Positions 8,401 to 17,012 are shown, counted from the first letter of the stretch. The stretch is DNA of 64,000 bases from Undibacterium parvum (GCF_003955735.1 NZ_CP034464.1:2976001-3040000), one strand, 5' to 3'. Program-made: numbers and translations. Notes: generated by a model not told the origin, from the letters alone.

Positions 8401-10225
8401 TAACGGCATGCTGTTGTCAGAGCAGATCAAGCTGGTTGTCGCATTTGATCACCGCCATATTTTCATTGATCCGACTCCGGATGTGGCAAGCTCATTTGCC
8501 GAGCGTCAGCGTCTGTTTGCCTTGCCGCGTTCTAGCTGGGATGACTACGATAAGAGTCTGATTTCAGTAGGTGGCGGGGTGTATCCACGCAGTGCAAAAT
8601 CGATTAGTCTGAGTCCAGAAGCGCGCGCCGTGATCGGTATCGAAAATACCGACATCACACCGGTAGAATTGCTGAAAGCTATTCTGCAAGCGCCAGTCGA
8701 TTTGTTATACAACGGTGGTATTGGCACCTATGTCAAAGCGGCGTTTGAGACGCATGCCCAAGTCGGTGATAAATCCAGCGACGCCTTCCGTGTCAACGGC
8801 AATGAGTTGCGCTGCAAGGTCTTGGCCGAAGGCGGCAATCTCGGCTGCACCCAAAACGGCCGGGTCGAATTTGCACAGCATGGTGGTCGTATCTATACCG
8901 ATGCGATTGATAATTCGGCGGGTGTCGATTGCTCCGATCATGAAGTTAACATCAAGATTTTGCTGGGTAGTATCGTCGAAGCGGGCGATCTGACTCTCAA
9001 GCAACGCAATGATTTGTTGGCTTCCATGACGGACGAAGTCGGTTTGCTGGTGTTGACCGATAACTACTATCAAAGCCAGGCCCTGGATATTGCGACTCAT
9101 CGCCCTATGTACGTTTTGGATGGACAGCAGCGTTTGATGCAAAGTCTGGAGAGTCAAGGACGTCTGAATCGTGCGATAGAATTTTTGCCAAATGATGAAG
9201 AAATCGCCCGTCGCAAGGCGCACAAACAAGGCTTGACCGCACCAGAAGGCGCCGTCGTTTTAGCCTACGCAAAAATGTCGGTGTTTGACGAACTGTTAGC
9301 GAGTAATCTGCCGGATGATCCTTATTTTAGTGGTGCTTTAAAGGCTTACTTCCCGCAAGTACTGAGTGAGAAATTTGGATCGGCGATCGCGGCTCACCCT
9401 CTTAAGCGCGAGATCATCGCTACCTTCATCACCAATACCGTGGTGAATCGTACTGGTGCGACTTTCGTTAATTTTATCGCTAGCGAAGCGGGTGCTAGTG
9501 CAGCGGATGTCATCCGTGCCTTCACTCTGGCGCGTGAGATCTTTGATCTGGAGCCATTGTGGGATCAGATCGATGCACTCGATTACCGTGTTGATTCCAA
9601 GCTGCAATTAGATCTGTTGACACGTCTTACTGCGATCGCACAGCGTGCCTCGCGTTGGATGCTGAGAGTCCGTGCACAAAGCACGGATCTGCCAACCTTG
9701 ATACAGCACTACCAACCTGCAGCACGTGAAATGCGTGAGCATCTGGCGGTATGGTTACCATTGGCTGCGTATGATAATTGGCAGCAAGCGGCAGAGTTAT
9801 TGAGTAGCGCAGGGGTGGAAACCGATCTGGCACAAGATTTGACGGCATTGGAATTCATCTTCCCAGCTTTAGATTTGGTCGATTTGGCAGAGGGTTGCAA
9901 GGTCGATTTAGAAGAAGCTGCCCGTGCCTATTTTGGTGTCGATGCCGAATTGGGCTTGACTGGATGGCGTACTCAAATCAATCGTCTGCCTACTGAAACT
10001 TTGTGGCAGACCCAGGCTCGCGGCAGTGCACGTGATGATGTGTATTCTATCGCCAGCCAAATCACTAAGGGTCTGCTGTCTAGAAACGAGGAAGTAAGCG
10101 CATGGCGTGAGCAACACACTGCGGCAATCGCACGTTTGTGCAAACTGCTAGCAACCATCAGCACGCAAGGCGCCGATCTGGCACCGGTATCGGTTGCTTT
10201 GCGCGAACTACGCCACCTAGCGTAA
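5453..10225 (+). CDS. gdhB: NAD-specific glutamate dehydrogenase, large (GDH-180 type)
   Basis: This 1590-residue protein matches the size and architecture of the large NAD-dependent glutamate dehydrogenases, which oxidise glutamate to 2-oxoglutarate and ammonia in catabolism. The N-terminal ~700 residues are the regulatory ACT-like region (for example VNDNMPFLVDSVTMAINRSG near residue 91). The catalytic core carries RGGLRWSDRREDFRTEILG near residue 803, followed by VIVPVGSKGGFV with the substrate-binding Lys, and AEGGNLGCTQNGRVEFA further on in the nucleotide-binding part. The C-terminal ~400 residues are the helical region found only in this class. The start is fixed by AAGGAG. Its position just before gltIJKL links glutamate uptake to its oxidation. 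Confidence 0.95.
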   Translation: MTTSHLAELLAYAQEHTGSAADRQAGFVAAYFENTDPDEVQARGSATLFAVANAHWRLLDAPRAANSAKLRVFNPTLAEDGFVSEHTVIQIVNDNMPFLVDSVTMAINRSGRTAHWIVHPLMSVARDAQGGIAAVSTVATANAAGKQDKIESLILVECDRIVAVTEQQALADELSRVLADVRGAVDDWPAMLARVQSVTQAAEKSPLSPANREEGIAFLHWMEARHFTFLGARDYDLKRDGDSVTMVARPDTGLGILRGAVQTIETVLSPEAVALVDSDELVLVTKTMTRATVHRPAWLDYIGVKRFDEAGQVIGESRFLGLYTSTAYSCNVEDIPQVRQRAADVMSNAGVVPDSHAAKSLQSILDDYPRDELFQIDTATLTEHAVGILRLQERQRTRLFLRRDPFGRFTSAQVFVPRDRYNTELRVKISTELMAALNGQSIEFTPMLTDSPLARIHYLVRAKEHAPHNVNLQALEARIAKLAQRWEDDCSTELLRAHGEGQGLALAHRFANAFSTAYREDFSALVAAEDADMLANLTANSPLAVKLYRPLDAAPGMLRFKIYNTSKVALSDSLPVLERMGARVLDEHPYHIASANGNAGESLWIHDLGLQLPPSTDLSTVKARFEALFALAWGAQVESDDLNRLVLSTALDARAIAVLRAYTRYFKQLGFAFSQSYIEATLNKNASIAQAIAELFDARFNPTLRVDRDAEQLRLKQQIESHLGNVASLDEDRILRQFFASVLATLRTNVWQSATTGGDKPYMSFKLNPREVPGVPEPKPLFEIWVYSPRVEGVHLRGGKVARGGLRWSDRREDFRTEILGLVKAQQVKNTVIVPVGSKGGFVLKNAPAASDREAYQAEGIACYKLFLSGLLDLTDNVVKGNVVPPLNVVRHDVDDPYLVVAADKGTATFSDIANGVSADYGFWLGDAFASGGSVGYDHKKMGITARGAWESVKRHFRSLSINTQTTPFTVAGIGDMSGDVFGNGMLLSEQIKLVVAFDHRHIFIDPTPDVASSFAERQRLFALPRSSWDDYDKSLISVGGGVYPRSAKSISLSPEARAVIGIENTDITPVELLKAILQAPVDLLYNGGIGTYVKAAFETHAQVGDKSSDAFRVNGNELRCKVLAEGGNLGCTQNGRVEFAQHGGRIYTDAIDNSAGVDCSDHEVNIKILLGSIVEAGDLTLKQRNDLLASMTDEVGLLVLTDNYYQSQALDIATHRPMYVLDGQQRLMQSLESQGRLNRAIEFLPNDEEIARRKAHKQGLTAPEGAVVLAYAKMSVFDELLASNLPDDPYFSGALKAYFPQVLSEKFGSAIAAHPLKREIIATFITNTVVNRTGATFVNFIASEAGASAADVIRAFTLAREIFDLEPLWDQIDALDYRVDSKLQLDLLTRLTAIAQRASRWMLRVRAQSTDLPTLIQHYQPAAREMREHLAVWLPLAAYDNWQQAAELLSSAGVETDLAQDLTALEFIFPALDLVDLAEGCKVDLEEAARAYFGVDAELGLTGWRTQINRLPTETLWQTQARGSARDDVYSIASQITKGLLSRNEEVSAWREQHTAAIARLCKLLATISTQGADLAPVSVALRELRHLA

Positions 10226-10232
10226 ATTGCAC

Positions 10233-10271
10233 CTTTGATGCGGGTTTCTGTTTGAAAAGGAAAGCCGCATC
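10233..10271 (+). terminator. First stem-loop after the glutamate dehydrogenase gene
   Basis: TGATGCGGGTTTC (10233-10245) pairs with GAAAGCCGCATCA (10259-10271), with one mismatch. There is no T-run, so termination is only probable. Confidence 0.45.
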
Positions 10272-10287
10272 AGCTACTCTGTACAAG

Positions 10288-10318
10288 AGAGAGGGGAATT
10301 TTCGAAATTCCCCTCTCT
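10288..10318 (+). terminator. Second stem-loop after the glutamate dehydrogenase gene
   Basis: A 14-bp perfect stem (AGAGAGGGGAATTT and its complement) closes a TCG loop. No U-run follows; it may act with the preceding hairpin or be a structural repeat. Confidence 0.45.
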
Positions 10319-10370
10319 TGAAGAATGTACTTGCTTTAGATGTACTAGAGATTTCTAGCTTCAAATGTAA

Positions 10371-10474
10371 CAGGACTTACGCAAAACCGCCCCAGCGTCT
10401 TTGTATCCACCTTGCCGCACTAAAGTGCTGTCTTCGGCGGTACGCCTAGCTGGAACAATTTTGTGTAAGCCCTA
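10371..10474. mobile_element. MITE-like element, copy 1, with 5-bp target duplication
   Basis: A 104-bp non-coding element whose ends are inverted repeats (AGGACTTACGCAAAA at the left, TTTTGTGTAAGCCCT at the right). It is flanked on both sides by TGTAA (10366-10370 and 10475-10479), a 5-bp direct repeat. A second copy lies at 52527-52630, roughly 84% identical by eye over the shared 102 bp, with its own different 5-bp duplication. No transposase for it is present in the window. It sits about 75 bp upstream of gltI. Confidence 0.8.
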
Positions 10475-10549
10475 TGTAACAATTGCTATGTCAGTTGAAG
10501 TTATTTCTTTCTTTCCGTTATTATTTGCAAAAATATCCTAAGGAAATTT

Positions 10550-11455
10550 ATGAAATTCTCTAGCCCCCTCAAGCTAGTCACACTTAGCGGCACGATCTGC
10601 CTGCTATTGGCTAACTTATCTTCTGCTTATGCCGCCGATACCCTCGCGCGGATTAAAGAAACCCAAAGCATCACCATCGCGCACCGCGAAGCATCGGTGC
10701 CGTTTTCTTATTTGTCCGAGGATAAAAAACCGATAGGCTATTCTGTCGATGTTTGTCTGAAGCTAGTCGATGCGATTAAAAAAGAATTGAAATTGCCTAA
10801 GTTGACGGTCAATTATTTGCTGGTCACGCCAAGTACCCGCATCCCCGCTATCGTCGAGGGCAAGGCTGATATGGAATGTGGTTCGACCACGAATAACGCT
10901 GAGCGGCGCAAACAAGTGGCGTTTACTATTCCGCATTTTTTTGCCACTACGCGCATGGTGGTACGGAGTGATTCCGGAATTAAAAATTGGACCGACCTGA
11001 AAACCAAAACCGTGGTCACGACCAAAGGTACCACTACCGTTAAATTATTGAACGACAGGGATAAAGTGCGCGCCCTGGATTTGCAATTGATCGAAGGTAA
11101 TGACCATCAAAATTCGTTTGAAATGGTAGACAGTGGTAAGGCGGCCGCTTTTCCTATGGACGATGTGCTGTTGTATGGCTTACGTGCGAATAGCAAAGAT
11201 CCGGCCAAATTCAGCATATTGGGCGATGCACTTTCTACCGAACCGTATGCGATTATTTTGCGTAAAGATGAGCCAGCATTTAAGAGTTTTATTGATAAAG
11301 AGATGGCGCGTCTGATGTTGGAGGGAGAAATTACCAAACTCTACGATAAATGGTTTAAATCGACGATACCGCCAAAAAATATTAATTTAAACATGGGGAT
11401 GAATTCATTAATGCGCGATAATTTGCGCTTCCCCTCAGATAAAGTGGCGGATTAA
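10550..11455 (+). CDS. gltI: Glutamate/aspartate ABC transporter substrate-binding protein (first paralogue)
   Basis: This 301-residue periplasmic protein is a GltI-type binding protein of the SBP_bac_3 family. A signal peptide (residues 1-28, cleavage after AYA) precedes the mature part. Family features include IKETQSITIAHREASVPFSY, GYSVDVCLKLVDAIK, the ligand-loop motif MECGSTTNNAERRKQVAF and the C-terminal LYDKWFKSTIPPKNINLN. It is one of two tandem paralogues; the second lies 163 bp downstream after a terminator, so this copy is probably transcribed on its own. The two share most signature motifs but differ at many positions, so their ligand preferences may differ. I cannot tell which serves the GltJKL permease better. 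Confidence 0.9.
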   Translation: MKFSSPLKLVTLSGTICLLLANLSSAYAADTLARIKETQSITIAHREASVPFSYLSEDKKPIGYSVDVCLKLVDAIKKELKLPKLTVNYLLVTPSTRIPAIVEGKADMECGSTTNNAERRKQVAFTIPHFFATTRMVVRSDSGIKNWTDLKTKTVVTTKGTTTVKLLNDRDKVRALDLQLIEGNDHQNSFEMVDSGKAAAFPMDDVLLYGLRANSKDPAKFSILGDALSTEPYAIILRKDEPAFKSFIDKEMARLMLEGEITKLYDKWFKSTIPPKNINLNMGMNSLMRDNLRFPSDKVAD

Positions 11456-11464
11456 GAATAAACA

Positions 11465-11496
11465 GCAGTGAAAAGAAATTTTTCCCTGCTTTTTTT
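11465..11496 (+). terminator. Terminator between the two gltI paralogues
   Basis: GCAGTGAAAA (11465-11474) pairs with TTTTCCCTGC (11480-11489), with one mismatch, and is followed by seven T. This separates the two tandem binding-protein genes. Confidence 0.75.
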
Positions 11497-11618
11497 CTGT
11501 TTTTAAGTAGTATTACGTATGTGGCTGCGCAAAAAACATACGGACTTGCTGCTGGCTTTTGTTAGACTGAGGGACTTTATTTTTTTGATTTTCTTGATAT
11601 AAAATTTTAGGAGACAGT

Positions 11619-12566
11619 ATGAAATTGTTGAAGCTAATGGTTGTTCTGGCAGGTGCAGGTGTGATTGCAAGTGCTGCTCAAGCACAAGAAACAGGAACAT
11701 TAAAAAAAATCAAAGAAACCGGCACCATCACTCTGGGTGTGCGTGACTCTTCCATCCCTTTCTCCTACCTTGATGATAAGCAATCGTATCAGGGTTACTC
11801 TATCGATTTGTGTCTGAAAGTCGTGACGGCAGTCCAAAAGCAATTGGGCATGACTAGTCTGAACGTGAAACTTAATCCTGTCACTTCTGCTACGCGTATT
11901 CCGCTGATGGCAAACGGCACCATCGATATGGAATGCGGATCGACTACCAATAATATGGAGCGCCAGAAGCAAGTCGCGTTTGCACCGACTACTTTTGTGA
12001 CTGCAACCCGTATCCTCGCTAAAAAATCAGCCAACGTTAAATCGCTGGCTGATCTACGCGGCAAGTCGGTAGTCTCCACTTCCGGTACCGCTAACTTGAA
12101 ACAACTGACGCAGTTAAATGCCGATCAAAATCTGGGTATCAATGTCTTGCCAGCCAAAGATCATGCGGAAGCCTTCCTGATGGTGGAAACTGGCCGTGCC
12201 GTGGCTTTCGTCATGGATGATATTTTGCTGGCCTCGCTGGCTGCCAATTCCAAAGCGCCAGCTGACTATGAAATCAGCAAAGAAGCTTTGTCGGTAGAGC
12301 CGTACGGCATCATGATGCGTAAAGACGATCCTGCATTCAAAAAAGCAGTGGATACCGCGATCTCGAATGTCTTAACCTCGGGTGACATCAATCGCATTTA
12401 CGCAAAATGGTTTATGCAAGCGATCCCGCCAAAAGGCATCAATTTGAACTGGCCTATGTCGGATCAATTCAAAGTCGTGGCGGCTAAGCCTACCGATTCT
12501 GGTGAGCCATCTGCCTACGCTGCAGTACCTGAAGCGCAAAAAGCGGTCTTAAAAAAGAAGAAATAA
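11619..12566 (+). CDS. gltI: Glutamate/aspartate ABC transporter substrate-binding protein (second paralogue)
   Basis: A 315-residue GltI-type periplasmic binding protein with a signal peptide ending near AAQAQ (about residue 22). The core motifs match the family closely: IKETGTITLGVRDSSIPFSY, GYSIDLCLKVVTAVQ, MECGSTTNNMERQKQVAF, VMDDILLASLAANSK and IYAKWFMQAIPPKGINLNWP. The C-terminus is extended by about 30 residues ending in a poly-Lys tail (VLKKKK). It directly precedes gltJKL, so it is the most likely cognate receptor. A strong terminator lies between it and gltJ, which would keep the binding protein in excess over the permease. The start is supported by TAGGAGA before the ATG. Confidence 0.93.
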   Translation: MKLLKLMVVLAGAGVIASAAQAQETGTLKKIKETGTITLGVRDSSIPFSYLDDKQSYQGYSIDLCLKVVTAVQKQLGMTSLNVKLNPVTSATRIPLMANGTIDMECGSTTNNMERQKQVAFAPTTFVTATRILAKKSANVKSLADLRGKSVVSTSGTANLKQLTQLNADQNLGINVLPAKDHAEAFLMVETGRAVAFVMDDILLASLAANSKAPADYEISKEALSVEPYGIMMRKDDPAFKKAVDTAISNVLTSGDINRIYAKWFMQAIPPKGINLNWPMSDQFKVVAAKPTDSGEPSAYAAVPEAQKAVLKKKK

Positions 12567-12601
12567 GCACGGCGAACCTCAGGTTCGTGTAGTACAGAAT
12601 C

Positions 12602-12637
12602 ACAAAACGGGAGCGCAGCGCCTCCCGTTTTGTTTTT
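12602..12637 (+). terminator. Intra-operon terminator between gltI and gltJ
   Basis: A perfect 12-bp stem (ACAAAACGGGAG with CTCCCGTTTTGT at 12622-12633) with an 8-nt loop and a following GTTTTTC. Its position between binding-protein and permease genes suggests partial read-through that sets their ratio. Confidence 0.8.
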
Positions 12638-12716
12638 CTCAAGGTTAGATTTGCTGAGCGGCAAGATAATCGCGATAAAAGCAAAATTAAGTATGGCGTA
12701 ATAAAAGGAGAGAAAT

Positions 12717-13469
12717 ATGAATTATCACTGGAACTGGAATATCTTTTGGGATGCAGCCCCGGATGGCGGCGGCACCTATTTAGATAGCCTGATCTCAGGC
12801 ATGTTATGGACCCTGGCAACCGCCGGTCTGGCATGGATTATTGCCTTAGTGCTGGGCGCTATCATAGGCACTATCCGTACCGCACCAAATAAATGGGCGG
12901 CGCGTCTGGCCAATGGCTACGTAGAATTATTCAGAAACATCCCGCTGCTGGTGCAGATGTTTCTCTGGTATTTTGTGATGCCAGAATTGGTCCCTAGCGA
13001 GATGGGTAATTGGCTCAAGAGCTTACCGAATGCGCCCTTCATCACTGCCGTCTTGAGTCTGGGTTTCTTTACCTCGGCGCGGGTGGCGGTACAGGTTTCG
13101 GCCGGTATCAATGCCTTGCCTAGCGGCCAAAGAATGGCCGGCACCGCACTCGGTCTGACCTTGCCGCAAACTTATCGCTATGTCTTGTTGCCGATGGCGT
13201 TTCGCATCATCATCCCATCGTTGACCAATGAGGTGGCGGCGATTATTAAAAACAGCTCGGTGGCCTTAACTATCGGTCTGATGGAACTGACCGCCAGTGC
13301 GCGCTCTATGCAAGAGTTTTCGTTTCAGGTGTTTGAAGCCTTCACGGTCGCCACTCTGATTTATCTGGGCGTCTCGGTGATCGCGATTATCTTGTCGAAT
13401 CTACTGGAGAAGGCCACTGCCGTACCTGGTTACATCACGTCCGGTTCGGCCACTGCAGGAGGTAAATAA
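12717..13469 (+). CDS. gltJ: Glutamate/aspartate ABC transporter permease GltJ
   Basis: This 250-residue inner-membrane protein is a HisM/GltJ-type permease. It opens with the family-specific MNYHWNWNIFWDAAPDGGGTY and has about five hydrophobic segments. The EAA loop that docks the ATPase is visible as GTALGLTLPQTYRYVLLPMAFRIIIPSLTNE (about residues 141-171). The start is fixed by AAAGGAG seven bases upstream. It lies two bases before gltK, whose ribosome-binding site GGAGG is inside the end of gltJ, so the two are translationally close. It forms the membrane channel with GltK. Confidence 0.95.
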   Translation: MNYHWNWNIFWDAAPDGGGTYLDSLISGMLWTLATAGLAWIIALVLGAIIGTIRTAPNKWAARLANGYVELFRNIPLLVQMFLWYFVMPELVPSEMGNWLKSLPNAPFITAVLSLGFFTSARVAVQVSAGINALPSGQRMAGTALGLTLPQTYRYVLLPMAFRIIIPSLTNEVAAIIKNSSVALTIGLMELTASARSMQEFSFQVFEAFTVATLIYLGVSVIAIILSNLLEKATAVPGYITSGSATAGGK

Positions 13470-13471
13470 GT

Positions 13472-14164
13472 ATGTTTGCTAATTTCGATTTTGATGTCAT
13501 TCAACGTTCCTGGGTCTACCTGTTTACCACCGGTATGGTGTTCACCCTGAAGTTGACCTTGTTTGCCATGGTGGGCGGTACCGTACTCGGCACCATGCTG
13601 GCGATGATGCGTTTGTCTAGCAGTAAGGCAATCGCTTTCGCCGCTACTACCTATGTCAACATCATGCGCTCGATTCCGCTGGTGATGGTGATTTTCTGGT
13701 TCTACTTTCTGATGCCGTATATCGGTGCCTGGGTCATAGGTTCGGATACGCCGGTGCAAGTGGGCGCCTTTTCATCTTGCCTGATCACCTTCGTGATGTT
13801 TGAAGCTGCTTACTATTGCGAGATTATGCGTTCGGGTATCCAGTCGATACCGCGCGGCCAGATCTGGGCCGGTTATGCGATGGGCATGAGCTATTGGCAA
13901 ACCATGGCGCACATCGTACTGCCACAGGCGTTTCGCAATATGATCCCGGTCTTGCTGACCCAAACCATCGTCTTGTTTCAAGACGTGTCGCTGGTGTATG
14001 TGTTGTCGATTACCGATTTCGTCGGTGCCGCATCCAAGGTTGCACAACGTGATGGCCGTTTGGTAGAGATGTATTCCTTCGTCGCCCTGGTCTATTTCAT
14101 CATGTGTTTTGCTTTGTCGAAACTGGTGACCAAGATACAGAAAAAAGTAGCGATCATACGCTAA
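13472..14164 (+). CDS. gltK: Glutamate/aspartate ABC transporter permease GltK
   Basis: A 230-residue HisM-family permease. The EAA-loop region reads GYAMGMSYWQTMAHIVLPQAFRNMIPVLLTQ (about residues 131-161), and upstream is the usual YVNIMRSIPLVMVIFWFYFLMP. There are about five membrane helices. The gene starts two bases after gltJ and is followed by gltL 39 bp later, so gltJKL forms one unit. GltK pairs with GltJ to form the transmembrane pore. Confidence 0.95.
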   Translation: MFANFDFDVIQRSWVYLFTTGMVFTLKLTLFAMVGGTVLGTMLAMMRLSSSKAIAFAATTYVNIMRSIPLVMVIFWFYFLMPYIGAWVIGSDTPVQVGAFSSCLITFVMFEAAYYCEIMRSGIQSIPRGQIWAGYAMGMSYWQTMAHIVLPQAFRNMIPVLLTQTIVLFQDVSLVYVLSITDFVGAASKVAQRDGRLVEMYSFVALVYFIMCFALSKLVTKIQKKVAIIR

Positions 14165-14203
14165 GCGACCCTTGAAAAACTTGTAAAAAATTTGGAGCAA
14201 ATG

Positions 14204-14929
14204 ATGATAAAACTCAATAACGTCAGTAAATGGTATGGTCAATTTCAAGTGCTGACCGATTGCACTACCCAGGTCAGCAAGGGCGAAGTGGTGGTGGTGT
14301 GCGGCCCTTCCGGTTCCGGCAAATCGACCTTGATTAAAACGGTCAATGGTCTCGAGCCTTTCCAAAAAGGCGAGATCATCGTCGATGGTGTTTCGGTCGG
14401 CGACCCTAAGACCAATCTGTCTAAACTGCGCGCCCGCATCGGCATGGTGTTTCAGAACTTTGAATTGTTTCCGCATCTATCGATACGTGAGAATCTGACC
14501 ATCGCTCAAGTCAAAGTATTGGGGCGTAGTGAAGACGAAGCCACCGAGCGCGGCCTGAAATATCTAGACCGCGTCGGTCTGCTGGCGCACAAGGATAAAT
14601 TCCCAGGTCAACTCTCAGGCGGTCAGCAGCAGCGCGTGGCGATTGCGCGTGCTTTGTCGATGGACCCGATTGCCATGCTGTTCGATGAGCCGACTTCCGC
14701 GCTCGATCCAGAGATGATCAATGAAGTCTTGGACGTCATGGTTGGCCTGGCACAAGAAGGCATGACCATGATGGTGGTCACGCATGAGATGGGTTTCGCC
14801 AAAAAAGTGGCAAACCGCATCGTCTTCATGGATAGAGGCTTGATCGTAGAAGACTGCGCCAAGGATGAGTTCTTCACCGCAGCCCGCTCTGAGCGCGCAC
14901 GTGATTTCCTAGCCAAGATCATTCACTAA
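14204..14929 (+). CDS. gltL: Glutamate/aspartate ABC transporter ATPase GltL
   Basis: A 241-residue ABC ATPase closely resembling E. coli GltL. Walker A is GPSGSGKST (about residues 35-43), the signature is LSGGQQQRVAIARAL (about 134-148), Walker B is MLFDEPTSALDPEM, and the switch histidine lies in VTHEMGFAKKVANR. A longer reading from a TTG at 14192 is open, but GGAG at 14194-14197 is ideally spaced for the ATG at 14204, and MIKLNNVSKWYGQFQVL aligns with the known GltL N-terminus, so I chose that start (the ATG at 14201 is the alternative). It powers the GltJK pore. Confidence 0.95.
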   Translation: MIKLNNVSKWYGQFQVLTDCTTQVSKGEVVVVCGPSGSGKSTLIKTVNGLEPFQKGEIIVDGVSVGDPKTNLSKLRARIGMVFQNFELFPHLSIRENLTIAQVKVLGRSEDEATERGLKYLDRVGLLAHKDKFPGQLSGGQQQRVAIARALSMDPIAMLFDEPTSALDPEMINEVLDVMVGLAQEGMTMMVVTHEMGFAKKVANRIVFMDRGLIVEDCAKDEFFTAARSERARDFLAKIIH

Positions 14930-14951
14930 GTTTTGTCGCTAGAATAAATTC

Positions 14952-14983
14952 AACGCCAAGTGATTTTTGCTTGGCGTTTTTTT
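14952..14983 (+). terminator. Terminator after gltL
   Basis: AACGCCAAG pairs with CTTGGCGTT (14970-14978) around a 9-nt loop and is followed by a T-run. It ends the glt operon. Confidence 0.9.
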
Positions 14984-15142
14984 ATCTACTTTTAAATATA
15001 CTCCCCTATAAATTTAATAAATATAGTCTCTTGCCCGCATAGAATATGCGCGGTAAAATTATACCCAGTAGGAGTATAGGTATTTCAGCGCTTAGCTAGT
15101 GAGAAAAGGTAAAATGCTGGCATTCTGTAATAGCGAGCTGCC

Positions 15143-16204
15143 ATGACAACTTCTGCCCCATCCTCCGTTCAAGAAATCCAAATCACCCGCCCCGACGACT
15201 GGCACCTGCATTTACGCGATGGCGCAGCGCTAGCCAGCGTGTTGCCGCATACCGCTGCCCAGTTCGCGCGCGCCATCGTGATGCCGAATCTGAAGCCGCC
15301 AGTCACCACCACCGCGCAAGCCGCTGCTTACCGCGAACGTATTTTGGCAGCTCTGCCAGCGGGCATGAGTTTCGAGCCTCTGATGACTTTGTACCTGACC
15401 AATAACACTGATCCGGATGAAATTCGTCGCGCTAAAGACAGTGGCTTTGTCCATGCAGTGAAACTGTATCCGGCCGGTGCCACCACCAACTCAGACGCCG
15501 GCGTGACCGATCTGCGCCTGTGCTACAAGACCCTGGAAGTGATGCAGGAAGTCGGCCTGCCATTTCTGGTGCATGGCGAAGTGACTGACCCTGAGATCGA
15601 TCTGTTTGACCGCGAAGCGGTGTTCATCGAGCGTGTATTGCAACCGCTGCGCCACGACATGCCTGAACTTAAAGTGGTGTTTGAACACATCACCACCAGC
15701 GACGCAGCCGCCTATGTGCGCGACGCCAGTGGCCCTATCGCCGCCACCATTACCGCCCATCATTTACTGTACAACCGCAATGAGATTTTTAAGGGCGGGA
15801 TACGTCCGCATTACTACTGTCTGCCGGTCTTGAAGCGTGAATCGCATCGCTTAGCTCTGCTGCAGGCCGCCACTTCGGGTAATCCGCGTTTCTTCCTCGG
15901 TACCGATTCTGCCCCGCATGCTAAGGGCGTCAAAGAAAACGCCTGTGGTTGCGCCGGTTGCTACACCGCCTTGCATGCGATGGAGTTGTACACGCAAGCC
16001 TTCGATCAGGCCGGTGCCTTAGATAAGCTCGAAGCCTTCGCCAGCTTTAATGGACCAGACTTCTACAATCTGCCCCGCAATACCGGCCACATCAGGCTCA
16101 AGCGCGAGAGCTGGACTTTGCCTGCCGAGTTGCCGTTTGTCGATAGCGTCGTGGTGCCCCTGAATAGCGGCGAAACGATAGGCTGGAAAATGCTGGCGGC
16201 CTAG
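15143..16204 (+). CDS. pyrC: Dihydroorotase, class II
   Basis: This 353-residue enzyme catalyses ring closure of carbamoyl aspartate to dihydroorotate in pyrimidine synthesis. Metal and substrate residues are recognisable: [11 protein letters not shown] (about residues 17-27) with the two metal His, [19 protein letters not shown] with the Lys expected to be carboxylated, the LVHGE and FEHITT histidines, and FLGTDSAPH with the catalytic Asp. Length fits E. coli-type PyrC (348). The DUF3025 gene follows 7 bp after its stop and is probably co-transcribed. A short N-terminal leader ([12 protein letters not shown]) precedes the conserved part. Confidence 0.95.
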   Translation: MTTSAPSSVQEIQITRPDDWHLHLRDGAALASVLPHTAAQFARAIVMPNLKPPVTTTAQAAAYRERILAALPAGMSFEPLMTLYLTNNTDPDEIRRAKDSGFVHAVKLYPAGATTNSDAGVTDLRLCYKTLEVMQEVGLPFLVHGEVTDPEIDLFDREAVFIERVLQPLRHDMPELKVVFEHITTSDAAAYVRDASGPIAATITAHHLLYNRNEIFKGGIRPHYYCLPVLKRESHRLALLQAATSGNPRFFLGTDSAPHAKGVKENACGCAGCYTALHAMELYTQAFDQAGALDKLEAFASFNGPDFYNLPRNTGHIRLKRESWTLPAELPFVDSVVVPLNSGETIGWKMLAA

Positions 16205-16211
16205 GCGCAGC

Positions 16212-17012
16212 ATGACAATGCGTTTTTATGACGGCATAGACTGGCCGCAAGCCTGGTACGCCGCGGTAGGGCCGCAGGCCGCCAGTCTGATCGCCGCCGA
16301 TGACTGGCGCGCCCATCTGAACCAGTGCGCCAGCCAGATGCATTTGCAGAATCATAGCGGCCTGCCTTTGCAATTCATACCGCAGGAAGAACTGCCCGAA
16401 GGCTCAGCCTACGAAGCGCATATCAGCGCCACTGGCAAAGTGCCTACGCGTGAGAATTTGCATGATTTTTTTAACGCGCTGGTGTGGCTGACTTTCCCAA
16501 AAATTAAACGTCAACTCAATGCCTTGCAGTCGGCCCAGATCGCCACGCTAGGCATAGGTAAATCACGCGGCCCGGCGCGCGACGCCGCCACCATCTTTGA
16601 CGAAAACGCTGCGATTTTGGTGCTCGAAGACAGTGAAGAAGGGCGTAGCCTGTTAGAAAATCTCCGTCAGCATCAATGGCAAGCCGCCTTCGTAGCACAA
16701 GCCGAGCTGTTTGGCAGCAAGGCAGAAGTCTGGGGTTTCGGTCACGCCCTGATGGAAAAATTGGTCAAACCCTACAAGGCGATCACCGCCCACACCTGGG
16801 TAGTCTGGGCTGACGCTCCTTTTTTCACTCTGGAGTGGGATGCTAAGAGGGCATGGCTGGACCATCAAATCGCAGAAAAACTGCTGACCCACGACCTCAG
16901 CACCGCCGACTACACCCCCTTGCCAGTACTAGGCATACCAGGCTGGTGGCCAACCCAGGACGCCGCGTTTTACGCCGACACCAGCGTGTTTAGGGCTAAG
17001 CGTAGTAGGTAA
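16212..17012 (+). CDS. DUF3025 family protein of unknown function
   Basis: A 266-residue soluble protein of the DUF3025 family, recognised from the central block VPTRENLHDFFNALVWLTFPKIKRQLNALQ and the C-terminal PLPVLGIPGWWP motif. No catalytic function is established for this family to my knowledge. No signal peptide or membrane segment is seen. It is separated from pyrC by only 7 bp, which suggests co-transcription, and is followed by a terminator shared with the convergent YdcH-type gene. An alternative ATG lies two codons downstream. Confidence 0.85.
   Translation: MTMRFYDGIDWPQAWYAAVGPQAASLIAADDWRAHLNQCASQMHLQNHSGLPLQFIPQEELPEGSAYEAHISATGKVPTRENLHDFFNALVWLTFPKIKRQLNALQSAQIATLGIGKSRGPARDAATIFDENAAILVLEDSEEGRSLLENLRQHQWQAAFVAQAELFGSKAEVWGFGHALMEKLVKPYKAITAHTWVVWADAPFFTLEWDAKRAWLDHQIAEKLLTHDLSTADYTPLPVLGIPGWWPTQDAAFYADTSVFRAKRSR

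Larger units (their letters stand above)
10226..10549. other. 324-bp gap between the dehydrogenase and the first gltI
   Basis: This stretch contains no supported gene. It holds two stem-loops just after the dehydrogenase stop, then a 104-bp inverted-repeat element (10371-10474), then about 75 bp of AT-rich sequence ending in the ribosome-binding region (CTAAGGAAATTT) of the next gene. Confidence 0.6.

Noticed and set aside
10138..10449. A 103-residue open frame across the end of the dehydrogenase gene and the following hairpins
   Set aside because: It overlaps the dehydrogenase gene in another frame and runs through hairpins and a MITE-like element, with no coding character.
10480..10549. 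Sigma-54 promoter upstream of gltI
   Set aside because: I looked for the TGGC-N7-TTGC pattern and found none with acceptable spacing, here or in front of gltI copy 2.
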